Below are positions 18,917-28,084 of a stretch of 64,000 nt of DNA, piece by piece (the stretch's first letter is position 1; each line of letters opens with the position of its first letter). Source of the stretch: an uncultured Bacilli bacterium (GTDB lineage Bacteria; Bacillota_I; Bacilli_A; RF39; UBA660); the NCBI GenBank assembly GCA_947589735.1, contig CANQCR010000009.1:1-64000 (forward strand), in the 5' to 3' direction. The position numbers and the translations under genes are program-made. The notes under the pieces were generated by a model, which did not search any database, was not told where the DNA came from, and was given only the letters and a program-made list of their open reading frames with translations.

Positions 18917-19061
18917 ACTTTAAGTTTTTAGGTACTATTTAAGTACTATTTTTTAATAATTTTGATTAATTTTTATGCTGAAATGCATTTTAAAGTATTT
19001 ATCGAGGTATTCAATTTTGCCGTGGTAAGTGCTCTTTTTTTACTACTTAAATTTTTAATTA

Positions 19062-19070
19062 TGTTATAAT
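19062..19070 (+). promoter_or_regulatory. Extended -10 promoter of the APH-like gene
   Basis: TGTTATAAT (19062-19070). A five-codon reading frame (MESRK, 19083-19100) with AGGTGA before it lies between this and the gene at 19102. Confidence 0.7.
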
Positions 19071-19101
19071 ATAGGTGAATTAATGGAGAGTAGGAAATGA
19101 T

Positions 19102-19878
19102 ATGAAGTTTAATTATGATTTAACAGCTAACGTATCTTCCTTTTTAGATAATAGTGCATTAGAAGAAATCGGGATTGGTTGTTCTTCATCACAGGTTATT
19201 AAGATTACGAAAGATACGGAAGAATATTATTTGAAGATGGCTAAGAAAGGATTGCTTACTAAAGAGTATGAAAAATTAAAATGGCTTGCTGGCAAATTAG
19301 ATGTTCCCCAAGTTATTTTATATGAAACGAGTGAAGATGTTGAGTTTTTAATAACGAAAGCGATACCAAGACAAATGGTATGTGATGATTATTTTCTTAA
19401 GAATCCCAAATTAGGCCTTAAAGTTATTGCTGAAGCTTTTAAGAAAATCTATAGCGTTGATATAACAAATTGTCCTTTTGATACATCGATTGATTATAAA
19501 TTAGCGTTAGTTAATGATAATGTTAGGAAGGGGCTTATTAAGGAAGAAAATATCAAGAAAGAAGTTTTAGAAAAATATGGTAGTATCGATAACATTTTAA
19601 GTTATTTAAATACTAATAAGTTTTATGAACCATTATGCTTTTCTCATGGCGATACAAGCTTACCTAATATTTTTGCTTTAAATAATCATTTTAGTGGCTT
19701 TATTGATGTTGGTGAATGTGGAATGGCTGATAAATGGTTTGATCTTGCTATTTGTGAAAAATCTATTAGAAGAAACTATGGCGATGAATATGTTAAAGCC
19801 TTTTATCAAGAATTAGGTATTACTCCTGATCAAGATAAGATTGATTATTATCTATTAATGATGGAATTATATTTATAA
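19102..19878 (+). CDS. APH(3')-like aminoglycoside/small-molecule phosphotransferase
   Basis: The family transfers phosphate from ATP to a hydroxyl, in the known cases inactivating kanamycin-type aminoglycosides. The 258-residue protein aligns along its length with APH(3')-III types: the phosphate-loop region GCSSSQVIKI, the ATP-binding Lys in YYLKMA, the catalytic loop CFSHGDTSLPNIF near residue 187 (Asp and Asn intact), then FIDVGECGMADKWFDLA near 206, and a C-terminal Leu-rich end. It looks active and chromosomal, with no mobile-element signs nearby. Actual drug resistance is not shown by sequence. It is a single-gene unit between terminators. Confidence 0.85.
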   Translation: MKFNYDLTANVSSFLDNSALEEIGIGCSSSQVIKITKDTEEYYLKMAKKGLLTKEYEKLKWLAGKLDVPQVILYETSEDVEFLITKAIPRQMVCDDYFLKNPKLGLKVIAEAFKKIYSVDITNCPFDTSIDYKLALVNDNVRKGLIKEENIKKEVLEKYGSIDNILSYLNTNKFYEPLCFSHGDTSLPNIFALNNHFSGFIDVGECGMADKWFDLAICEKSIRRNYGDEYVKAFYQELGITPDQDKIDYYLLMMELYL

Positions 19879-19903
19879 AGTATCATTAGGTACTTTTTTT
19901 TAT
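19877..19903 (+). terminator. Terminator of the APH-like gene
   Basis: AAAGTA (19877-19882) and TACTTT (19891-19896) with an eight-base loop, then a run of T. The stem begins in the TAA stop codon. Confidence 0.75.
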
Positions 19904-19906
19904 TTA

Positions 19907-19915
19907 TGCTATAAT
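19907..19915 (+). promoter_or_regulatory. Extended -10 promoter with ultra-short leader
   Basis: TGCTATAAT (19907-19915) lies directly after the preceding T-run and 17 bases before the ATG at 19932, so transcription would start at the ribosome-binding site. Confidence 0.75.
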
Positions 19916-19931
19916 GAAGATGGAGGAGAAT

Positions 19932-21539
19932 ATGAAAAATAAAAAGATTTTTAGAAGAATTGTTTTACCAATTTTAGTAACACTTATTTTAGGTGCTTTA
20001 TTATATTATGTTTTTTTGCCACCTATTAATGTCCATAGTTTTGGCTTTTGGAGTTTTTTAGTAACTTTAATCATTATTTATATGTTGACATCTTTTTTAG
20101 CTAGTTACACGAAAAAGATTATTGTTAATGTTAAAGATACTCCAAAATTTTTAAGTATCAGTGCTCTTTTAATTATGGGAATTATTTTAGTTAGTACAAT
20201 TGTTAATATCTGTGTCTCACCACTATTTAATTCCAAGAGTTATGCAAGCCGGATAACCATTAATGAAGATACCGAGTTTGAAGATGATGTCAAAGAGGTT
20301 GATTTCAGTAAAATACCACTTCTTGATAAAGATTCAAGTCAAAAATTAGGAGACCGGGTTATGGGTGAAATGCCAGAGTTAGTCTCACAATTTGATGTAT
20401 CTGACCTTTATACACAAATAAACTATAATGATGAGATTATGCGGGTTACACCTCTTGAATATTCAGGCATTATTAAATATTTTTCTAATCGTAAAAATGG
20501 TGTTAAAGGCTACATTACGGTTAATTCTGTAAATGGTAAAGCCGAATTAGTTAAGTTAGATAAAGGTATGAAATACATGCCAAGCGCAATGTTTAATGAA
20601 AATTTAAATCGTAAATTGCGCTTTAGCTATCCAACAGAAATATTTGGTGAAGCATCATTTGAAATTGATAATGATGGTAAACCATACTGGATTGTTCCAA
20701 CTCTTTCTTATTCTGGCGTTGGTATGAAAGAAAAAGTCACGGGCATCGTTGCTTTAGATCCAATTACCGGTCATAGCAAGAAATATGCCTTGGATGAAGT
20801 TCCTAGTTGGGTAGATCACGTGTATAGTGCTTATTTAATTATTGAACAAGTTGATGACTGGGGTCAATATCGTGGTGGTTTCTGGAACTCTATTTTTGGT
20901 CAAAAGAATGTGGTTGCGACAACTGAAGGCTATAATTATCTAGTTATGGATGATGATGTTTATCTATATACAGGTATTACATCAACCTTAGCTGATGAAT
21001 CCAATATTGGCTTTATCTTAACCAATATGCGAACGAAAGAAACGCATTACTATGCCGTACCGGGAGCTGAAGAATATTCGGCTATGGGTAGTGCGGAAGG
21101 ACAAGTTCAACAGATGTCTTACATTGCTACTTTCCCATTACTTATCAATTTAAAAGGTAAACCAACCTATCTTGTCTCTTTAAAAGATAATGCTGGTTTA
21201 GTTAAGATGTATGCCTTTATCGATGTTCAAGACTATCAAAATGTCGTTGTTACAGACTATAAAGAAGGTATTGAAAAAGCCGCTGAAAACTACTTAAATA
21301 ATTTTAAAGGTGAAAAAAATACTGATAGTGATAAAGAAGCTAAAGTTACGATTACTAATCTAAAAGAAGTCACTATCGATGGTAATACCTATTATTATTT
21401 TGAAAGTGATGAAGATAAGTACCGCGTATCTATTAAAGTAAATCCATCTCTTTTACCATTCATTAAAGATGGCGATGAAGTTAATATCTTCTACAGTGAA
21501 GGTAATGTAAGAGAAATTAGTAAGATTGAGATAGTTTAA
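19932..21539 (+). CDS. Unrecognised membrane-anchored protein
   Basis: A 535-residue protein with three predicted membrane segments in the first 105 residues (about 10-30, 36-58, 75-98) and then a large domain of about 430 residues, probably outside the cell. That part is beta-rich and includes a repeated pattern of YWIVPTLSYSG and GIVALDPITGHSKKYAL. The family is not one I can name. The ATG at 19932 is chosen for its GGAGGAG ribosome-binding site; two upstream in-frame ATGs lie in or before that site. Single-gene unit. Confidence 0.8.
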   Translation: MKNKKIFRRIVLPILVTLILGALLYYVFLPPINVHSFGFWSFLVTLIIIYMLTSFLASYTKKIIVNVKDTPKFLSISALLIMGIILVSTIVNICVSPLFNSKSYASRITINEDTEFEDDVKEVDFSKIPLLDKDSSQKLGDRVMGEMPELVSQFDVSDLYTQINYNDEIMRVTPLEYSGIIKYFSNRKNGVKGYITVNSVNGKAELVKLDKGMKYMPSAMFNENLNRKLRFSYPTEIFGEASFEIDNDGKPYWIVPTLSYSGVGMKEKVTGIVALDPITGHSKKYALDEVPSWVDHVYSAYLIIEQVDDWGQYRGGFWNSIFGQKNVVATTEGYNYLVMDDDVYLYTGITSTLADESNIGFILTNMRTKETHYYAVPGAEEYSAMGSAEGQVQQMSYIATFPLLINLKGKPTYLVSLKDNAGLVKMYAFIDVQDYQNVVVTDYKEGIEKAAENYLNNFKGEKNTDSDKEAKVTITNLKEVTIDGNTYYYFESDEDKYRVSIKVNPSLLPFIKDGDEVNIFYSEGNVREISKIEIV

Positions 21540-21556
21540 AACTATCTTTTCTTTTC
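21529..21556 (+). terminator. Terminator containing the stop codon
   Basis: AGATAGTT (21529-21536) pairs with AACTATCT (21540-21547); the TAA stop is the loop. Tail TTTCTTTT. Confidence 0.8.
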
Positions 21557-21601
21557 GTTAAAAATGCGTTATAATAGTTAACAACATTTTGAGGTGATAA
21601 T

Positions 21602-23131
21602 ATGTTAAAGTTTCGTGATTTTTACTTAGGAGGCAAAAAAGAAGCACTTGTCTTATTTAAAAAATCATATGAAGATATAGCTGATATTACAAATGCTAAT
21701 GGCTATAAATTAATGTTACGAAAGGAAGTTGGCAAACGTTTCCTTTTAGATGATACATCAACACATCAAGGCTATGCCTTATGTACGATGGGTCCTTTTC
21801 AAGGTGTCCCATTCATTGCTGGTCTTGTTTTAATCGATTTATCTGATGACCATAAAGACTTAGATGTTACAGTAGAGTTTACTGAGACTATACCATATGA
21901 TATACCAAAATCGGAGCATATCAAATTATTAGCGAGTGATTTAGGTTATATGGCTAATGAATTGGGTTGTTATTTTTATGATGCTGAAAGGATTCATTTA
22001 CATCTTTTAAATGATATTCCATTTAATAAAAAGGCTGTTGAATTAAAACCTAAAATGAAGATTGCTGGGGTTAAAAAGAATTATGTTATTCCAAATCCTT
22101 ATCATACTTATATGCCTCTTTTAGTAAAAGAAATGGATGCCTTTGATAGTTATTATCAAGATGGCGTTAAAGTCTTTAAAAGGGTAGATCAAAATGTGTT
22201 AAGTCAGTCTAATGCTATATCGGATGCAACAATTGAAGAATATAGACAAGGCCTTGTTCCTAATAGTGAAATATTTAATGATGTTACTAGTGTTGTCTTT
22301 GATAAAGAGTATGGTGATAGACCAGCTAATATTATTTTTACAAGTAATGGTGAAGTTGTCTATAATCATTATAAAAGAGTTGCTGATGAATTAAATGATG
22401 GTGATTATCATACAATTGATACACATATCTACTCTAGAATATTAGAAGATGATGTGACTGTTCAAATATCTAGTACAGGTCATGGCGAGCTTGCAATGTT
22501 TGAAACGGCTTCAACACCTATTAAAAAGACGAAGAGAGGACTTGACCTTGAAACAGATTATTTCCCTGATGGTGATGATGCTATTGTTAATTTTACGTAT
22601 GATGCGAAGACGGGTAATCGGTTTTACCGCGGACGAGCTCGTTGCGGCTTTAGTACTTTCTCAACAGAAGTTTGCTATCAAGTTGACTCTAACGGGGAAA
22701 TTAAAAGCTGCAATGTTGACTTTAATGATCATAAAGAGTTTGAAACTAGACAAGAACGGGTTCGGGGTAGCTATATGTTAAGAATTAAACCGGATAGTGT
22801 TAAGTTATTCTATGCGCATCGTCGTGGTCAACATGATGTGTTTGATACAAGCTCTATCACACCTTTATTAAGTGCTGATGGCGTAATAACATCATCGATG
22901 ATTGATGGTATTATTGCTAAAGCCATAGAGATTATTAATGAAAGAGAAAATGGTTATGCTATATTAGATCACCCATCAATTTTAAAACTTGATACGATAA
23001 CGGCATCTATTACAAGAATTAATGATATTCTTAGTGATTTAAGAGCTAACTTACCAGAATCACACTTAAAAGATGTATTAGATAAAACAGCTTATGACTT
23101 AGAACCAGGAAAGAAGAAAACGTATAATTAA
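21602..23131 (+). CDS. Unrecognised protein, paralogue of the gene at 23354
   Basis: A 509-residue cytoplasmic protein. The first 150 residues (KFRDFYLGGKKEA, GLVLIDLSDDHKDLDVTVEFTETIPYD, then a helix and LHLLNDIPF) look like a GNAT-like alpha/beta fold in which a conserved EFTE segment follows a strand. The rest is beta-rich, with the segment RVRGSYMLRIKPDSVKLFYAHRRGQHDVF near 385, and ends helical. The gene at 23354 has the same order of segments, so they are paralogues. Function unknown. RBS GAGGTGAT. Confidence 0.8.
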   Translation: MLKFRDFYLGGKKEALVLFKKSYEDIADITNANGYKLMLRKEVGKRFLLDDTSTHQGYALCTMGPFQGVPFIAGLVLIDLSDDHKDLDVTVEFTETIPYDIPKSEHIKLLASDLGYMANELGCYFYDAERIHLHLLNDIPFNKKAVELKPKMKIAGVKKNYVIPNPYHTYMPLLVKEMDAFDSYYQDGVKVFKRVDQNVLSQSNAISDATIEEYRQGLVPNSEIFNDVTSVVFDKEYGDRPANIIFTSNGEVVYNHYKRVADELNDGDYHTIDTHIYSRILEDDVTVQISSTGHGELAMFETASTPIKKTKRGLDLETDYFPDGDDAIVNFTYDAKTGNRFYRGRARCGFSTFSTEVCYQVDSNGEIKSCNVDFNDHKEFETRQERVRGSYMLRIKPDSVKLFYAHRRGQHDVFDTSSITPLLSADGVITSSMIDGIIAKAIEIINERENGYAILDHPSILKLDTITASITRINDILSDLRANLPESHLKDVLDKTAYDLEPGKKKTYN

Positions 23132-23150
23132 GACGTTTTCTTTTATTTTT
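23114..23150 (+). terminator. Terminator containing the stop codon
   Basis: AAGAAAACGT (23114-23123) pairs with ACGTTTTCTT (23133-23142); the TAA stop (23129-23131) is in the loop. T-rich tail. Confidence 0.85.
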
Positions 23151-23155
23151 AAATG

Positions 23156-23164
23156 TGTTATAAT
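23156..23164 (+). promoter_or_regulatory. tRNA-Gln promoter
   Basis: TGTTATAAT (23156-23164), 22 bases before the tRNA, extended -10 type. Confidence 0.75.
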
Positions 23165-23185
23165 GATAGTGCTTATGTGTTATAT

Positions 23186-23260
23186 TGCCCAATAGCCAAG
23201 CGGTAAGGCAGTGGACTCTGACTCCACGATGCGTTAGTTCGAATCTAACTTGGGCAGCCA
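23186..23260 (+). tRNA. tRNA-Gln (anticodon CUG)
   Basis: The acceptor stem TGCCCAA pairs with TTGGGCA, with discriminator G and encoded CCA. The anticodon stem GTGGA/TCCAC encloses the loop CTCTGAC, giving anticodon CUG for CAG codons. The T loop is TTCGAAT. It is a lone tRNA with its own promoter and terminator between the two paralogues. Confidence 0.96.
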
Positions 23261-23268
23261 AGGCTTAT

Positions 23269-23293
23269 AAATACTAGTTTACTAGTATTTTTT
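23269..23293 (+). terminator. tRNA-Gln terminator
   Basis: AAATACTAG (23269-23277), loop TTTA and CTAGTATTT (23282-23290) with a T-run. Confidence 0.9.
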
Positions 23294-23295
23294 CT

Positions 23296-23324
23296 TTGCT
23301 TTTTTATAGTAAAAGTGCTATCAT
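23296..23324 (+). promoter_or_regulatory. Promoter of the second paralogue
   Basis: TTGCTT (23296-23301), 17 bases and TATCAT (23319-23324), preceded by TGC. Confidence 0.7.
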
Positions 23325-23353
23325 AGTGATATTGTTTTATTCAGGAGGTCGCT

Positions 23354-24811
23354 ATGATCAAATTTAGAAATTTTAGTATTGATGAATTACGATTTGTAAA
23401 ATATGCTGATTGGTGTAATGAATATTTTAAAGGATGCCATCATGAGATAAAACTATTACCAATGGTTAGAAATGCTTCTAAACTTTATAGTGAAGAATCA
23501 GAAGAACAAGGATATGTTATTGGTTTAAATGATGTCGGTATGGATATTATTGGTCTTGCCAGAATTGGGACTTCTGCTAGTGAAGAAGATTTAGAAGTAG
23601 CATTAGAGTTTACTGAAGGCGATACTGACACGAGAAGATATTGGGTTCAAAAAATTATTCATAGTCTTGAAGCTTTAAATTATGATAAAAAGAAAATTCA
23701 TATTTCACTTTATAACAAGGACGTTGAACTTAATAATGTTTTCTTTAAAAGATGTTCTTCTTCGCCAATCACAATTGACTATGTAAAAAGTAACGATAGT
23801 TATCCGGTGATGGGGCGTGTTATTAACGAAATGCAAAGTTATGAGGAAGAATTAACTAAAACGGGTCGTTATTGGATGGAATATGCATCTTTAAGACCTA
23901 ATTATCGTGATGATATAAAACTTAATCAAGCTCTTTTAAAGCATGATATTCCAAGTGATGATATTTTCACTTATGCTGATAAAGTGGCTTGGAAAGATAT
24001 TAAAGGTAGCGGTAAGTATACCGATCATATTGGCTTTAAAGCTGATGGTACAGTCATTTATCGCCGGGGTCTTCGCAGTTTCAAAGAACCTAATAACTAT
24101 ACAACTTTCAGCTTAAAATATAGTGTGGCTAGTTCTTGCTTTGGTTTAAAGGCTTTTAGTTCTAATAAAAATGGTAAAATTAGATTTACAACCAATAGCG
24201 ATGTTAGAAATGGTTACATTTTAACTGATACTTTTGTTGATGATAACTTACATATCTTATCTAAAAAGATTGGTTCTAATGATGCGATAAGAACTTTTAC
24301 AAGTGTCAGTACTGGAGTTGATACTAAGACATCTATTGCTTTAGCTTTTAAAGAAAATGGTACATTTGACTATTGTTATGTCGATTTTGATTCTTATAGT
24401 AATCGTCGTCATCAAAACAAAAGATTAGTTAATGGTACTTATATGTTAAGAATTAGAAGATGGGGACGTAACGCTATTAAGGCTAATTTTTATTTCACTA
24501 AGCGCGATGGCAAGCACGAGTCTTTATTTACTAATCCTAATGCTGAAATACCCTTTGATGATTTAACGTCACTTCCTTTACTTCAAAGAATGATTGATGA
24601 GGTTCTTGCGATTGTTAATCACCGGGAAAGCGCTAAGGGTTATAATTATACAAGACCAATGCCACTTAGAAAAATGCTTAAGGTAGCTAACCGGGTTGAT
24701 GAAGTAACAACGTCTATTCAAACAAATATAGCTGGCCCATATATTAAAGATAGTATGGATGAACAACAAATTGTGGCTGATAGTATTAAGGAGAAAATTT
24801 TAAAAGTGTAG
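23354..24811 (+). CDS. Unrecognised protein, paralogue of the gene at 21602
   Basis: A 485-residue protein sharing its layout with the gene at 21602: an N-terminal KFRNFSIDE start, DLEVALEFTEGDTD near residue 80, a helix then IHISLYNKDVELNN, a large beta-rich middle, and near residue 365 the segment RLVNGTYMLRIRRWGRNAIK with FYFTKRDGKHESLF. It ends in a helical segment. No signal or membrane part. RBS CAGGAGGT. The two genes probably arose by duplication, with tRNA-Gln between them. Function unknown. Confidence 0.8.
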   Translation: MIKFRNFSIDELRFVKYADWCNEYFKGCHHEIKLLPMVRNASKLYSEESEEQGYVIGLNDVGMDIIGLARIGTSASEEDLEVALEFTEGDTDTRRYWVQKIIHSLEALNYDKKKIHISLYNKDVELNNVFFKRCSSSPITIDYVKSNDSYPVMGRVINEMQSYEEELTKTGRYWMEYASLRPNYRDDIKLNQALLKHDIPSDDIFTYADKVAWKDIKGSGKYTDHIGFKADGTVIYRRGLRSFKEPNNYTTFSLKYSVASSCFGLKAFSSNKNGKIRFTTNSDVRNGYILTDTFVDDNLHILSKKIGSNDAIRTFTSVSTGVDTKTSIALAFKENGTFDYCYVDFDSYSNRRHQNKRLVNGTYMLRIRRWGRNAIKANFYFTKRDGKHESLFTNPNAEIPFDDLTSLPLLQRMIDEVLAIVNHRESAKGYNYTRPMPLRKMLKVANRVDEVTTSIQTNIAGPYIKDSMDEQQIVADSIKEKILKV

Positions 24812-24829
24812 GTAAACTACACTTTTTTT
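24802..24829 (+). terminator. Terminator overlapping the stop codon
   Basis: AAAAGTGTAG (24802-24811) pairs with CTACACTTTT (24817-24826); the TAG stop is in the 5' arm. Confidence 0.85.
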
Positions 24830-24837
24830 GTTATAAT
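24829..24837 (+). promoter_or_regulatory. Extended -10 promoter
   Basis: TGTTATAAT (24829-24837) starts within the preceding terminator's T-run and ends 15 bases before the ATG at 24853. Confidence 0.75.
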
Positions 24838-24852
24838 AAAGATGGTGATAGA

Positions 24853-25749
24853 ATGCGATATATTATAATAGAAATAGGATCAACCAATACTAAAGCCTCA
24901 TTATATGATAACGGGGTTATAACAGATTTAGGTTATGAGACCATTGAGTTTAAAAATCATTATAAAAAAGAAGGTCACATTAGCTTTGAAGATAAAGAAG
25001 CACTATTTAACTATATTGCTAAATTAAAAGATATTGATGAACATATCTATATATATGGAACAAGTATTTTTAGAAACCTAAAAGATGACGAACAAATAGC
25101 TTGGCAAAAAGAGTTTAAGGATGTGACTAATCTTACTTTTAATGTTGTCTCACCCGATGAAGAAAATGAATATACGGTCTATGGCGCTATCAGTGAGATT
25201 AACACGGATGATGTTATTGCCGTTATGATTGGTGGTGGCGGTTCAACGGAACTAGCCCTTGTTCAAAATAAAAAAATTATTGAAAAAATCAATTATCCTT
25301 TTGGAGCGATGGACATCTCTGATGCCTATCCTGATTTAAGAGGAGATAAAGCTACTACTCCTTTAGATAAGATGTTAAAAGAAACCAAAAAAGATATGGA
25401 AGTGCCACAACATAAAGCCGATCTTTTAATCTTGGCTGGCGGGGATTATATTATGTTTTATGAAACCCTAAATTATCCTGTTTCTAAAAATACTTTTTAT
25501 GATGACGTGAAAGCTCCTTATATGCTAGATACAAACACGATGTGTTCTTTAGATAATAACTTTTTATATGAATTATCTTTAGAGAAAATCATTGCCGAAA
25601 ATGGTAGTGATGGTTGGTGGAGAGGCGCTAGAGGAATGCGCATATGTGTCCAATCTTTATGTGACCTATTAGATACTAAATATATCATTCCAACAAGAAT
25701 TAATATGCTATATGGTATTATTGAAAAAATAAACAAAAAAGAGTTTTAA
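24853..25749 (+). CDS. Ppx/GppA-like phosphatase (ASKHA fold)
   Basis: The family hydrolyses polyphosphate or pppGpp. The 298-residue protein has the phosphate-1 loop at its start (MRYIIIEIGSTNTKASLYDNG) and the second loop near residue 128 (VMIGGGGSTELALV), with an acidic TSIF...E segment between. It matches the catalytic core length of about 300 residues without the C-terminal HD domain found in larger members. GSTNTK replaces the usual GSNS, so substrate is uncertain. RBS GGTGAT. Confidence 0.72.
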   Translation: MRYIIIEIGSTNTKASLYDNGVITDLGYETIEFKNHYKKEGHISFEDKEALFNYIAKLKDIDEHIYIYGTSIFRNLKDDEQIAWQKEFKDVTNLTFNVVSPDEENEYTVYGAISEINTDDVIAVMIGGGGSTELALVQNKKIIEKINYPFGAMDISDAYPDLRGDKATTPLDKMLKETKKDMEVPQHKADLLILAGGDYIMFYETLNYPVSKNTFYDDVKAPYMLDTNTMCSLDNNFLYELSLEKIIAENGSDGWWRGARGMRICVQSLCDLLDTKYIIPTRINMLYGIIEKINKKEF

Positions 25750-25758
25750 CTCTTTTTT
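25735..25758 (+). terminator. Terminator overlapping the stop codon
   Basis: AAAAAAGAGTT (25735-25745) and AACTCTTTTTT (25748-25758) form a long stem; the stop codon is within it. Confidence 0.85.
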
Positions 25759-25830
25759 ATCATCAAAAACTCTTCAAAATTACACCAATATTTCACAAAA
25801 ATATATTAAGATGAACTGGTGAGGTGAACT

Positions 25831-27408
25831 ATGTATATTATAAAGAATGCCTTTATTAGTATTTTTCGTAATAAAGGAAGAAATATTTTAGTAGGTATTA
25901 TTATTATGGTTATCGCATCATCTTGTGCGATAACGCTAGCTATTAGATCATCAGCGGATAAGATTGTCACATCGTATGAAAATAAGTATCCGGTTACAGT
26001 AACGATTGGGATGAACCGCGCTAATCTAACGAAATCATTTAAAGAAAATGCCTCTTCCCAAGAAGAGATGATTGAAAACTTCAATGAAATTGAACCTTTA
26101 ACCATTGAAGATATTGATGCCTTTGGTGATAGTGATTATGTATCAAAATATAACTATACCTATAGTGTCAGTTTAAATGGTAAGGATATTGAAGAAGCGA
26201 CCGATAGTTTAGTAAAAGAAACAACGACAACGAAAACAGAGACCGAAACGAAGACAGAAACCTTTACTAATCCAGCACCATCAAGAGGCGATTATATGCC
26301 ACCTTTTGGTGGAGATAATGGCGGTAGTACGGAGACAAAAAAGAGTACAACCCAAAGAAAAACGACGACAACCCAAGTTGAAAATATCCGTAATGAACGA
26401 GCTAGTAAGGGTGTCTTTACTTTACAAGGTTATAACTCTTATGAAGCGATGAGTGAGTTTATTAGTGGTAATTATACCATTACTGATGGTGAGGTTAGTA
26501 GTGATTTTACTAGTAATAATTGTGTTATTAGTGAAGAATTAGCTACCTTAAATGAATTAAAAGTAGGGGATACAATTACATTAGTAAGCCCTGATGATGA
26601 AAGTATTACTTATGATTTAAACATAACCGGTATTTATAAAGAAAATACGGAAGAAGCAAGTGATATGCGAAGTATGTTTTCTAACTCTGTTAATACCATC
26701 ATCACAAATGTAACGACTGTTAAAGATGTTGTTAGTAAAGATGAAGATTTTAATCCGACAGTTAGTCCAACTTATATTTTAAAAGATAAAGATGATATTG
26801 AGGCCTTTGAAAAGGAAGTTACGGACAAAGGCTTAAGTGAATATTATATGTTAAGTGACAACATTGAGACAATTGAAAATGCCACTAAATCAATTATAAG
26901 TGTCAAATCATTTGCGACGACATTCCTTATTATTACCCTTATTATTGGGGCTGTTGTCTTACTTGTTATCAATATGATTAACATTAGAGAACGTAAATAT
27001 GAGATTGGCGTTTTACGGACGATTGGCATGCGTAAGTCACTAGTAAGTTTACAGTTTATGTTTGAATTATTAGTTGTATGTATTGTTTTCCTATTAATAG
27101 GAGCCGGTATTGGCGGTTTAACTAGTGTTAAAGTATCTAATAAGTTATTAGCTAATGAAATTGAGAATGCCGAAACAGATATGGATGCTATCAACGATAA
27201 CTTCGGCGGTAAAATGCGTGATTTCCGTCCTGAAGAGATGGGCATAACTCAGTTAGAGTCTATTGAGACAATGGATGCTATTGTCGATATTAAAGTTTTA
27301 GGTGAATTACTTCTAATCGGAGCTGGCCTTACCATCGTTGGTAGTATTGCTAGCATGGTTAGTATATCTCGTTTCTCACCACTTACAATATTAAAGGAGC
27401 GTAGTTAA
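25831..27408 (+). CDS. FtsX/MacB-type ABC transporter permease
   Basis: A 525-residue permease with one membrane segment at the N-terminus (about 16-36), an extracellular domain of about 330 residues, and three membrane segments at the C-terminus that form the FtsX domain (near 365-395, 410-435 and 485-515). The segment YEIGVLRTIGMRKSLV is typical. Inside the extracellular domain, about residues 130-190 are low-complexity and rich in Thr/Lys/Glu, followed by a Pro/Gly-rich piece (PAPSRGDYMPPFGGDNGG). Paired with the ATPase one base downstream. Substrate unknown. Confidence 0.88.
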   Translation: MYIIKNAFISIFRNKGRNILVGIIIMVIASSCAITLAIRSSADKIVTSYENKYPVTVTIGMNRANLTKSFKENASSQEEMIENFNEIEPLTIEDIDAFGDSDYVSKYNYTYSVSLNGKDIEEATDSLVKETTTTKTETETKTETFTNPAPSRGDYMPPFGGDNGGSTETKKSTTQRKTTTTQVENIRNERASKGVFTLQGYNSYEAMSEFISGNYTITDGEVSSDFTSNNCVISEELATLNELKVGDTITLVSPDDESITYDLNITGIYKENTEEASDMRSMFSNSVNTIITNVTTVKDVVSKDEDFNPTVSPTYILKDKDDIEAFEKEVTDKGLSEYYMLSDNIETIENATKSIISVKSFATTFLIITLIIGAVVLLVINMINIRERKYEIGVLRTIGMRKSLVSLQFMFELLVVCIVFLLIGAGIGGLTSVKVSNKLLANEIENAETDMDAINDNFGGKMRDFRPEEMGITQLESIETMDAIVDIKVLGELLLIGAGLTIVGSIASMVSISRFSPLTILKERS

Positions 27409-27409
27409 G

Positions 27410-28084
27410 ATGAATAAAAAAGCTAACGTTGTTTTAAGATTAGAAGATGTCTCATATCGCTATAAAGATGCTAAAAAAGATGAATATGTTTTTAAAGGCC
27501 TTTCCTATGCGTTTGAAGAAGGTAAAGTATACGCTATTAAAGGGAAAAGTGGTAGCGGTAAAACAACTTTGTTATCTCTTATCAGTGGTTTAGAAAAAGG
27601 GTATACGGGTAAGATCTATTATCGTGATAAAGATTTAAGTAAAGTAAAACTAGATAAATATCGTAATTCTGATATTGGAATTGTCTTTCAAAGTTATAAT
27701 CTTCTTGTGCATTTAACAGCAGGGGAAAACATTTTACTATCAATGAATATTAATGGTATGAAGGAGCATCATAAAAAAGAATATGTCAATTCTTTACTAG
27801 AACAAGTTGGACTTACTAAGGAACACGCTAAAAGGAGAGTTTTAAAATTATCGGGTGGTGAGCAACAAAGAGTCGCTATTGCTCGTAGCTTGTCATATCA
27901 TCCCGATATCATTTTAGCTGATGAACCAACCGGAAACTTGGATAAAGAAACCGAAGATGATATTCTTAAAATCTTTAAAGATTTAGCCCATAAAGAAAAT
28001 AAATGCGTCATTATTGTAACGCATTCAGATAATGTTGTTAAAGCATCAGATGAAGTATTTGAATTAAAAAACAAAAAATCCTAA
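27410..28084 (+). CDS. MacB/LolD-type ABC transporter ATP-binding protein
   Basis: A 224-residue nucleotide-binding subunit that powers the permease encoded just before it. Walker A GKSGSGKTT near residue 44, Q-loop VFQSYN, signature LSGGEQQRVA near 142, Walker B DIILADEPTGNLD and the H-loop VTHSD are all intact. It ends at an intrinsic terminator into which a 190-bp element has inserted. Confidence 0.93.
   Translation: MNKKANVVLRLEDVSYRYKDAKKDEYVFKGLSYAFEEGKVYAIKGKSGSGKTTLLSLISGLEKGYTGKIYYRDKDLSKVKLDKYRNSDIGIVFQSYNLLVHLTAGENILLSMNINGMKEHHKKEYVNSLLEQVGLTKEHAKRRVLKLSGGEQQRVAIARSLSYHPDIILADEPTGNLDKETEDDILKIFKDLAHKENKCVIIVTHSDNVVKASDEVFELKNKKS

Noticed and set aside
23186-23260. tRNA-Gln as attachment site of an integrated element
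   Set aside because: No repeated 3' tRNA end, integrase or phage gene is found on either side within the window.
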